Source: Dehalococcoidales bacterium (lineage in GTDB: Bacteria; Chloroflexota; Dehalococcoidia; Dehalococcoidales; UBA5760). Taken from it: 64,000 nucleotides of DNA. This document shows, piece after piece, positions 1 to 6,763 of this stretch. Position numbers and translations under genes: made by a program. Every line of letters starts with the position of its first letter. The stretch's first letter is position 1. The notes beneath the pieces are model-generated. The model ran no database searches, had not been told where the DNA came from, and was given only the letters and a program-made list of their open reading frames with translations. Location of the stretch: contig JAQUQE010000001.1 in the NCBI GenBank assembly GCA_028716225.1, positions 29,407 through 93,406 on the forward strand, written 5' to 3'.

Positions 1-1882
1 TGTTGAGCGTTTTCATAAACGGACTCTCGGAATAGAGTTGTTCTGCCGGGAGCCTGTGCGTCTGGTACCACCCGGCGCCGACATTTCCGGTTACCTTCTT
101 GGTCCAGGAAACGCCATGATTCGGCGTTCCGACCATTATCAGTTTCCTGAGATCGCCTTCGTAGCCTGTGAGGCCATGTGAGTAATAGCGGGAAATAAGT
201 CCGCCCATGCTATGGCCGACCGCATCCACCTTGGCCAGTTTGAGGTTAGCGTTGGAGTAGTCTGACTTCTGCTTCCTGATGTCGTTCTTTAATATCACTG
301 ATAGCCCTTCGATAGACTGGCCGGTAGCACCGTAATTACCCAGGTAGGTATCGAACTTCTCTCCCTGCAGGTAACTGGACAGCTTGCCCCATGTAGCCGT
401 AGCTCCGAGAAAGCCGTGCACCAGCATTACCGGAGGGCGGCATACCAGGATTTCGGCCTCTATCTTCCCTTCCTGATCGCTGGCATCGGTATAGGTTAAG
501 GTTAAGGGAACCTCAGCCGCCCATACCCTGGAGCCTGATTGATGCACGCCTAATTCTTCTCGAGTAAGTTGACTCGTGGTGAGATAATCCGGCGGATAGT
601 AGGTAATCTCGGCCATGCCGGCGGAATCCAGGATTATGTTACCGGTGGTACCTATGGCACTCCCTTCCAGTCTGCCGAGATCCGGCTGGCTGATTTTAAC
701 GTTACTAAACCCCGGCAGTGAAATAGACATACCCAGAGAGCTGACTCCATCTGCGGTAACGCCGACGAATGGCTCCCCCGTCGCGGGATTCATTTCCACC
801 AGAAGTCCAATGTCCCCCACGATGAAGGTGGTGCTGTTGCTCACACTGGGATATGCGGAATGGGATGCCGTCGCCGAAACAGTGTAAACAGCCTGGGTAG
901 CATCCGCGGGTATGGCGAATTCACAGCGGTAATTACCGGATGAGTCGGTGGTCGCTGAAAACTGGGTGCCGCTGACATCAACGGCCACGGCAGCACCGGC
1001 CAGCTTACCCTGTATATCTGAAACACCGCCCTGAATAACTACCGTCTCTCCCGCAGTATAGGCCTTCTTATCGGTGGTAAGACTTAAGCTTATCCCTTCA
1101 GCAAGTGGACATCCGCTGGCATCCACGGCAACTCCTGCCGGAGTACCCGGACACTGGTCTATGTCATCGGCAACTCCGTCCCCGTCCGAGTCTTGAGTCA
1201 GAACGGTTCCCCCCTCGTCGGTTAACAGGCCATACTTAATTGCATTAGCATATAAGGCCTCGGCTATCTCATCGTGGGAAATGCCGACGTCGATACTGAG
1301 TCCTGCGTAAAAGAGGAAGCGGCCTGCTTGCCAGTCTATACTGGTACCACCCAAAGAACTGATATCGCTAATAATAGCGGGATGGTTGTGAAACGTTGTT
1401 ACCTCAAAGCCGGCCATGGATGAGGATGAGACTGTCGCAATGCTTTTAGCTATCGAAGCCTCTGCTGCCGCTTCGGTGGTGTATGCCTGGATTTTCATCG
1501 GCAGCGACTGCCAAACCGCCCCTTGTTCAGGTATTGGAACATCCAGGCCATAGGCAGCCACGCCTTCTATTATCTCCCATTCACCCCCTTTTGATTCATA
1601 CTGTACCCTCGGGCCCCATATCTCAGGACAATAGTAGGGGGCTTCGGCACCCTCGTGAGCAGGCGTACCGTAGAAACAAAAGCTCTGGTCCCAGCCGAAC
1701 TCGGCACCTGCCTCCGCCAGAACCTGTTTGATGGTTGCTTCCTGTGAGTCGCTTGGCGCTGATGTATAGGCCAGCGCTGTCTTCGCGGGTAAAATAGCGC
1801 TTAGCCCCATCATTGCGAAGAGCATCGTTATAGCGACGAGGGTAATCAAAAGTTTCCCGGTAATCCCCACTCTTGTCTTCAA
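1..1882 (-). CDS. Secreted multidomain lipase-like alpha/beta hydrolase (3' end outside window)
   Basis: One frame stays open from a TTG at 1882 to the left edge, so about 627 residues are present and the C-terminus is missing. The TTG follows an AAAGGAGG ribosome site at 1888-1895. The N-terminus is a signal peptide (KLLITLVAITMLF, then an ALA-type cleavage site near residue 36). A thrombospondin type 3-like calcium motif (DSDGDGVADDIDQCPGTPAG, about residue 232-251) is followed by an Ig-like beta domain and then a hydrolase domain with the oxyanion motif LVHGFLG, the nucleophile elbow GHSMGG (Ser558) and VGTPNHG, typical of triacylglycerol lipase or PGAP1-like enzymes. It is probably exported and acts on an ester or acyl bond; the substrate is unknown. 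The first half is paralogous to the gene at 38786-40823. Confidence 0.85.
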   Translation of the reverse strand, partial: MKTRVGITGKLLITLVAITMLFAMMGLSAILPAKTALAYTSAPSDSQEATIKQVLAEAGAEFGWDQSFCFYGTPAHEGAEAPYYCPEIWGPRVQYESKGGEWEIIEGVAAYGLDVPIPEQGAVWQSLPMKIQAYTTEAAAEASIAKSIATVSSSSMAGFEVTTFHNHPAIISDISSLGGTSIDWQAGRFLFYAGLSIDVGISHDEIAEALYANAIKYGLLTDEGGTVLTQDSDGDGVADDIDQCPGTPAGVAVDASGCPLAEGISLSLTTDKKAYTAGETVVIQGGVSDIQGKLAGAAVAVDVSGTQFSATTDSSGNYRCEFAIPADATQAVYTVSATASHSAYPSVSNSTTFIVGDIGLLVEMNPATGEPFVGVTADGVSSLGMSISLPGFSNVKISQPDLGRLEGSAIGTTGNIILDSAGMAEITYYPPDYLTTSQLTREELGVHQSGSRVWAAEVPLTLTYTDASDQEGKIEAEILVCRPPVMLVHGFLGATATWGKLSSYLQGEKFDTYLGNYGATGQSIEGLSVILKNDIRKQKSDYSNANLKLAKVDAVGHSMGGLISRYYSHGLTGYEGDLRKLIMVGTPNHGVSWTKKVTGNVGAGWYQTHRLPAEQLYSESPFMKTLN

Positions 1883-2134
1883 TAAAACCTCCTTTGTGTC
1901 TTGCTGCCATCACGAAGGTACTAGGGGCTGACAGATGGATTCCTCTGCTATTGGGTAATAGTACATGAATATTTAGGAATTCACAAGCATCTTACCGGAC
2001 GCTATGGTAGGCGATTACTGTGTTTTCAATACAAGGCGGGGTAAGTTTTATAGTTTTTAGCAGTGCGGTTTTATAAAAGAGCCTGTGATTTTAGATAACA
2101 GATCGGTATTGCTGAAGGATACCCGTAGGTTTTC

Positions 2135-3049
2135 CTAGCCTAGGCTCGAACGGAAAAAGCGCTTTATCTTCCGGCTGATAAAGGGATATCCGAGCCATAT
2201 GCTGGCATGGCCGCTGGGGAACCATGTAATAGGGGGTCTGCCGGCAGATTCCCAAAAGTCCGTGGTGGCTTCTTTCGGGATAATTTCATCCCAGCGCGCG
2301 TTTATCATAAGGAGAGGGCGGCTATGGAGATAATGCGCGTAGGTCATGGCATCCACGAGAAAGCTGCGCTCCGGTGGGATAACCTGCTCCCAACCTTTTT
2401 CTATCACCTCGTCGAGGTATTGACGGTAGCGCTGTTGCTGGGTGTTGAACTCGGCTTCGCTACGGTGGAAGCCCCATTTCCGTGTCAGTACCCGGCTTCT
2501 CATTCCTATCTTCTCCAGATTCCCGCCGCTGATAATCAGCACGCCGCTGTTGATGCGGCGGTCTATCCCCATGGTAATAGCGGAGATAAAACCCCCGAAG
2601 CTTAGCCCGACGATGCCGGTCTTTCCCTTAGCTAACTCGTCCCTGGTTCCTATCCAGTCGAGCACATGGCACACGTCAATGACCGAGGTACGGTAGTTCT
2701 CGAACCATTCGTCATCCGAGAGCGGATGAGCAATCGGTAACGTACGACTGGAATGTGTGATGAGGTAGATGATGAAAGAGGCGATTCCCTGGCTCGCCAG
2801 TTCACGGGCAAGGAACTTCATCGGGACAACGCTCCGGTCACCCAGCCCGTGCACCAGAATGACCAGGGGTAGATTATGGCCATAGGGTCTCAGGTATTCA
2901 CCGTGCAATGAGTTGTTACTTTCATCGGGAGTGTTACATGCAGGCGGGAAGCTGACTAGATATCGCTCGTATCTACCAGTTTTCTTAATTAGCCGGGTAT
3001 CAGGGTCGGTGTTTGGCTCGTAGTTAAAAAGGTTGGTCATATTGGGCAT
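2135..3049 (-). CDS. Alpha/beta hydrolase, dienelactone-hydrolase-like
   Basis: A protein of about 304 residues with a complete alpha/beta hydrolase core: LVILVHGLGD, the nucleophile elbow GLSFGG, an acid in NARWDEIIP and the catalytic His in SGHASIW. No signal peptide is seen, so it is probably cytoplasmic. I place the start at the ATG at 3049 because a GGAAGG site lies 5 bases upstream; a GTG two codons earlier is possible. The family (COG1073 type) includes esterases and acyl hydrolases and the substrate cannot be read from sequence. It lies downstream of nothing obvious and is monocistronic. It resembles the window's first gene only in fold. Confidence 0.8.
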   Translation of the reverse strand: MPNMTNLFNYEPNTDPDTRLIKKTGRYERYLVSFPPACNTPDESNNSLHGEYLRPYGHNLPLVILVHGLGDRSVVPMKFLARELASQGIASFIIYLITHSSRTLPIAHPLSDDEWFENYRTSVIDVCHVLDWIGTRDELAKGKTGIVGLSFGGFISAITMGIDRRINSGVLIISGGNLEKIGMRSRVLTRKWGFHRSEAEFNTQQQRYRQYLDEVIEKGWEQVIPPERSFLVDAMTYAHYLHSRPLLMINARWDEIIPKEATTDFWESAGRPPITWFPSGHASIWLGYPFISRKIKRFFRSSLG

Positions 3050-3210
3050 CGCCACCTTCCCGAGAGCCCGAATAAACTTTGGTATCCGTCGAGTCTTATT
3101 CTATTCCTTTATCTCTATCTATATCAACATACCGGTCTTATCACAACGGTTCATTCGCGATATGGATCGTCCTATCTCTATTTTAACTTGTGAAGTAAAC
3201 ATATAGTCTC

Positions 3211-3239
3211 TTGACACAGCTCGGGCATAGGACTAAACT
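3211..3239 (+). promoter_or_regulatory. Sigma70-type promoter for the 3272 gene
   Basis: TTGACA at 3211-3216, a 17-base spacer and TAAACT at 3234-3239, about 30 bases before the start codon at 3272. The -35 box is perfect and the -10 box is weak. Confidence 0.5.
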
Positions 3240-3271
3240 CAAATTTCAGGTATGCACACAGGAGATACGCT

Positions 3272-3973
3272 ATGAGCAAAATATTTATTTCTGCAAAGTG
3301 TCCCGAGGACTGGAATCGGCTACTCGCTGAGCCGGAGAAACACTGGAGGAGAGGTTATTCGGCAAGAACACTCGCTTATTGTTGGCAGGAAGCGGACGGT
3401 TTCCCGAGTTCAGTCAAAAACACGTTTAAGGACTCTGGTATAGAATTATTTCATGATGTAAAGCTAATTGTTGCCTTTCCCGAATACTGGGCTGCCTTGA
3501 AGCCATACATGTCTCAGCCATCTCAAAGTGAGATCTTTGCCCTAGCCAGGACCGGGAACGGACGATTAATCTCAGTCGCGGTGGAAGGCAAGGTGGATGA
3601 ACCCTGTGATAGGGCGGTTGCTGATTGGCAGTTGACCGATATGGGCAATAAGCAGACCAGACTGAAGTTCTTATCTGATGAGTTAGAACGCACTAAGGCT
3701 GATATAGAACACATCAGGTACCAGCTTTTACGCATGACCGCATCGGCGCTGTTAGAAGCACAAAGATTTAACGCTACCAACGCCTTGATGCTGATCCATT
3801 CCTTCAGCAGATTTGAAGGGAGCGAAAATAAAAGCCTTCAGGATTACTGTGCTTTTGTGAGTTCCTTCGGGAAGCGGGGGAGAATGAATTCCGTGGTTTT
3901 TGTGAAGAACGTGAATGGTATAGATCTATACCTGGCGTGGGTAAATGGGGAGAGGAAATACCTGGAGAGTTAA
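3272..3973 (+). CDS. Conserved hypothetical protein, DUF6946-like, possible nuclease fold
   Basis: A 233-residue cytoplasmic protein starting at an ATG preceded by AGGAG. The N-terminus (WRRGYSARTLAYCWQEADGFP) and the middle segment ISVAVEGKVDEP match my recollection of the DUF6946 family. The V-E-G-K-V segment at the end of a beta strand, with a preceding acidic SEIFAL segment, is compatible with a PD-(D/E)xK nuclease-like core, but this is inference. A polar helical stretch (FLSDELERTKADIEHIRYQLL) follows. No operon partner is present. Function unknown. Confidence 0.6.
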   Translation: MSKIFISAKCPEDWNRLLAEPEKHWRRGYSARTLAYCWQEADGFPSSVKNTFKDSGIELFHDVKLIVAFPEYWAALKPYMSQPSQSEIFALARTGNGRLISVAVEGKVDEPCDRAVADWQLTDMGNKQTRLKFLSDELERTKADIEHIRYQLLRMTASALLEAQRFNATNALMLIHSFSRFEGSENKSLQDYCAFVSSFGKRGRMNSVVFVKNVNGIDLYLAWVNGERKYLES

Positions 3974-4296
3974 AGGCTAGAACTGCATGATTTACCGGTG
4001 CTGATGCATTTTATCATGGCTATAGTCACTAAGAATAGCGAACCAGTATTGCCGGGTAGACGTAAAAAGGCTCCAAGTAATCTCGCTCTCTTACAGTTCT
4101 TCGACTGGATCCTCCCTTGACCTTGCGGTGGCCGGTCGTTTCCCCTCTATCGAACCGTACTAAGCTCAACCACTTGGAGCGAATGTAATAATCTCATATT
4201 AACATTAGCCTGTCAAAGCCGTTGAGCGGATGAGAAAGGCAATAATCATATTGTTTGATTCATTCAAACTATCACATAATCCCTAAAATCCCTTTA
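3974..4296. other. Intergenic stretch without a convincing gene
   Basis: No gene is supportable here. A 34-codon open frame at 4016-4120 has no ribosome site. The stretch holds a dispersed 8-base inverted repeat (ctccaagt near 4069 and acttggag near 4170) too far apart to be a terminator. Confidence 0.5.
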
Positions 4297-4575
4297 TTAA
4301 CCTCTGTCTTCATAGGTAACATTATTTTGATACCGTTGCTCCTGGTTGGCAGGGCGAAGTAGATAAAGTCCGTTACTTAACTCATTGGCATACACCCGGG
4401 TCCCCAGCTTGATGCCATATCTTGAAGCTAAATACAGCGGTATCGTTAAACGCCCGTCCTTATCCGCTTCCAAGTATAGGTCGCGGTCGGTTGTATTATT
4501 ATTCATAGTTGATATATGCGTTTTTTTGATTATTACAATATCACATTCCCACCCAACGGACTTGGTCTTAACCAT
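4297..4575 (-). CDS. AbrB/SpoVT-like swapped-hairpin domain protein
   Basis: About 92 residues; the centre (EADKDGRLTIPLYLASRYG, then IKLGTRVYANE) is a typical AbrB/MazE/SpoVT DNA-binding swapped-hairpin motif. The first 23 residues before MNNNTT look unlike the family, so the true start may be that internal ATG; neither start has a good ribosome site. The domain also occurs as the N-terminal part of some radical-SAM proteins linked to tungsten enzymes, so this could be a free regulator or the surviving N-terminal piece of a longer gene. No toxin gene is adjacent. Confidence 0.55.
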   Translation of the reverse strand: MVKTKSVGWECDIVIIKKTHISTMNNNTTDRDLYLEADKDGRLTIPLYLASRYGIKLGTRVYANELSNGLYLLRPANQEQRYQNNVTYEDRG

Positions 4576-4643
4576 TATCTAAGCATAAAGGTAATATGAA
4601 TAGAAAGTTATCCTAATCCCCCAAATGATTCTACTGAACACGG

Positions 4644-4671
4644 TTGACTAATGGGGATTTTGGTGTATACT
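4644..4671 (+). promoter_or_regulatory. Sigma70-type promoter for dodecin
   Basis: TTGACT at 4644-4649, a 16-base spacer and TATACT at 4666-4671, 43 bases before the dodecin start codon. Confidence 0.55.
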
Positions 4672-4714
4672 GTAAGCTAGTCTAAACTAGAGAAGAAATT
4701 AAAAGGAGGCGCAA

Positions 4715-4933
4715 ATGACAGTTACACGTGTGACGGAAATCAAGTCATCTTCTAAAACGAGTTTTGATGATGCGATCAAGCTGGGAATTGCTCGCGTCCA
4801 GAAGACTATTAGAAACGTCCGGTCTGCATGGATTGAAAACCAGGAAATTATGCTTGATAATAAGGGACAGATATCTGAGTACCGGGTACAGATGAAGGTG
4901 ACCTTTATTCTCGAAGACCCAAGTGGAAAGTAA
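4715..4933 (+). CDS. Dodecin family flavin-binding protein
   Basis: A 72-residue protein with an AGGAGG site 7 bases before the ATG. The sequence VTRVTEIKSSSKTSFDDAIK, then RVQKTIRNVRSAWIENQE and a C-terminal YRVQMKVTFILE strand, is the dodecin pattern. Dodecins form hollow 12-subunit spheres that store or buffer flavin (FMN, FAD or lumichrome) in the cytoplasm. The Trp in SAWIENQE is in the region where the flavin-stacking Trp lies in known dodecins. Length is normal for the family. It has its own promoter and a hairpin terminator downstream. Confidence 0.9.
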   Translation: MTVTRVTEIKSSSKTSFDDAIKLGIARVQKTIRNVRSAWIENQEIMLDNKGQISEYRVQMKVTFILEDPSGK

Positions 4934-4961
4934 CCTGTCCCTCTTAGAGTCTCTCAAAATG

Positions 4962-4981
4962 TGATACGGTCTTCTGTATCA
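4962..4981. terminator. Bidirectional hairpin between dodecin and the methyltransferase
   Basis: TGATAC (4962-4967) pairs with GTATCA (4976-4981) around a short loop, overlapping the methyltransferase stop codon. The genes converge here. There is no strong T tract. Confidence 0.4.
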
Positions 4982-5845
4982 TAATGGCTTAGTGCCTATT
5001 CTGCCGATGGCGCATTCAATCCATCCGTCGCTCGGCTTCTCAAAATATGCGTTAGCGCCAGTCCTGTTTAGTTCCATGTCCGCCATAGAATAGCCGGCGA
5101 TGAAATCCCCGCTGTTTTTCAGAAAGAGTGTTCGTAATTCGTTCTTCGTGTATGAAGTTACCGTGCTTAAGCCGCAAGAATCCCGAATTATCTTGAAGAT
5201 CTCTTCGGGTATCTGCCTTCTTACCGGGGTAACATATCGGTAGGGTATCATGTATTCGATAATGAAAATGTTCTCTCTATCAGTACGAAATCGGGTGATA
5301 ATGTTCTGTAAATCATTTTTATGCAGGTAGTAGCTGATACCTTCCATAATGATTATTGATTGCATATCATGACGGTATCCGTTTACCGGCATGTCCAGCA
5401 CGCTTAAAATATCGGGCGAGGTAATGTCTGCTGTTACACACCGTAGTTTATCCGTTAATTCCGGGCATACCTGAAGGTATAGTCTCTTTTTGTCTTCCAT
5501 TCCCGATGAATCGACCTCGAAAATACGATGAATTTTGTGGGGATTCATATACAGTATTTCTACGGACAAAGGGGATTTTCCGGCAGCAAGAAAAATCAAC
5601 TGAAATTCCTGTTTTGCGGCACTCAATTCCTGTTCTATCAAATACTTTATGAAGCTTTTCCTGTTGAGAATAACCTCATCGTACCAATCACAAACGGAAT
5701 TACACTCTTTAAGAAGAGCCTCTCCTGAAGATAGGTCGAGTTGATTCACATACTGTAGAACGGCGTCTTCGGTATAAAGTTTTAGTGCCCATTGCATGAC
5801 TAAGGCGGCCGTCGGCTCGAGTCTTAATTTATCCGTCAACATCAT
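4979..5845 (-). CDS. Class I SAM-dependent methyltransferase, leucine carboxyl methyltransferase-like
   Basis: A 288-residue protein. The blocks QLIFLAAGKSPLSVEI (motif I region), RIFEVDSSGMEDKKRL (acidic residue after beta 2) and IIIMEGISYYL (motif post II/III) match the LCM/PPM carboxyl-methyltransferase superfamily, which transfers a methyl group from SAM to small molecules or protein carboxylates. The ATG overlaps the stop of the upstream rluB-like gene by 4 bases, so the two are translationally coupled. The substrate is unknown; a link to rRNA pseudouridylation is not implied by the fold. Confidence 0.7.
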   Translation of the reverse strand: MMLTDKLRLEPTAALVMQWALKLYTEDAVLQYVNQLDLSSGEALLKECNSVCDWYDEVILNRKSFIKYLIEQELSAAKQEFQLIFLAAGKSPLSVEILYMNPHKIHRIFEVDSSGMEDKKRLYLQVCPELTDKLRCVTADITSPDILSVLDMPVNGYRHDMQSIIIMEGISYYLHKNDLQNIITRFRTDRENIFIIEYMIPYRYVTPVRRQIPEEIFKIIRDSCGLSTVTSYTKNELRTLFLKNSGDFIAGYSMADMELNRTGANAYFEKPSDGWIECAIGRIGTKPL

Positions 5846-6582
5846 CGTACTTTTTGTCTCATTGCTCCCTTGCTGAGTGATTCAACCTCCGCGGGACTGA
5901 GTTCGCGAATCTCGCCATCCGGTAGTCTATTTAACCTCAGACTACCCAGGCGTATCCTTTTCAACTCCAGCACATCGTGTCCCAGAGCGGCAAACATCCG
6001 ACGCACCTGATGTTTCTTGCCTTCATGGATGGCTATGGAGTAGCTGAAGGGTGGATATCTGGATACCTTGACCTTAGCCGGATGGGTCTTACCATCATCC
6101 AGGTAGATTCCCTTCGCCAACTCGGCTATTTCTTCCAGATTCAGTTCTCCGTCGATTTGAACCAGGTATTCTTTTTCTTGTTCAAAACGGGGATGGGTCA
6201 ATCGAAAAGTAAGGTCGCCGTCATTAGTCAGGAGAACCAGGCCTGTGGAGTCTTTGTCCAGGCGGCCAACCGGGTAAATCCGGATGTCCCGGTATTTCTC
6301 CGGGAGGATGTCGATGACCGTTTTTCTCCCCCTGTCATCACTGGTGCTGGAAACAATGCCCTTGGGTTTATTGAGCATCAGATAAACATCAGGTTCTTTT
6401 TTGTATGAAGCACGTTTACCATCAATAGTGATAACATCCCTGGCGCTATCAACCGGTTCATTAAAGCTCTCGGCTACTTTACCGTTGATGGCTACGCCGC
6501 CTCTCTTGATAACAGCTGCGATTTTTCTGCGAGAGCCAATTCCGGAAGCTGTAAGTAACTTGATTATGGGCTGTTGTGCCAT
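5842..6582 (-). CDS. rluB: rRNA pseudouridine synthase, RsuA/RluB family
   Basis: A 246-residue protein with an N-terminal S4 RNA-binding domain (IIKLLTASGIGSRRKIAAVI, residues 6-25) and a pseudouridine synthase domain with YLMLNKPKGIVSS and the catalytic Asp109 in GRLDKDSTGLVLLT. The KEYLVQIDGEL and KKHQVRRMFAALGH blocks complete the family signature. It would isomerise a uridine in large-subunit rRNA (RluB type) although RsuA-type specificity cannot be excluded. It is the first gene of a two-gene unit with the methyltransferase. Confidence 0.88.
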   Translation of the reverse strand: MAQQPIIKLLTASGIGSRRKIAAVIKRGGVAINGKVAESFNEPVDSARDVITIDGKRASYKKEPDVYLMLNKPKGIVSSTSDDRGRKTVIDILPEKYRDIRIYPVGRLDKDSTGLVLLTNDGDLTFRLTHPRFEQEKEYLVQIDGELNLEEIAELAKGIYLDDGKTHPAKVKVSRYPPFSYSIAIHEGKKHQVRRMFAALGHDVLELKRIRLGSLRLNRLPDGEIRELSPAEVESLSKGAMRQKVR

Positions 6583-6692
6583 TTACTTCTGCCCTCCTGA
6601 ATTTTCCGGTACAATCCCCTGAGTCCGGCTAAACTCATAAAAGTCTAAATCAACTGCTTCGAGCTAAGCAATCCAGTCTTGAGAGTTGCTAC

Positions 6693-6721
6693 TTCAAAAC
6701 TCCCGTAGTTATGTGTATACT
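6693..6721 (+). promoter_or_regulatory. Candidate promoter for the GNAT/ACD gene
   Basis: TTCAAA at 6693-6698, a 17-base spacer and TATACT at 6716-6721, 42 bases before the ATG at 6764. Confidence 0.4.
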
Positions 6722-6763
6722 GTTATACTGTGTCGATAGATTATACTTTAGACGGAGAAAATA

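Noticed and set aside
4016..4120. A 34-codon plus-strand frame beginning MAIVTKNSEPVLPGRRKK
   Set aside because: No ribosome site, no homologue recognised, and the length is within chance.
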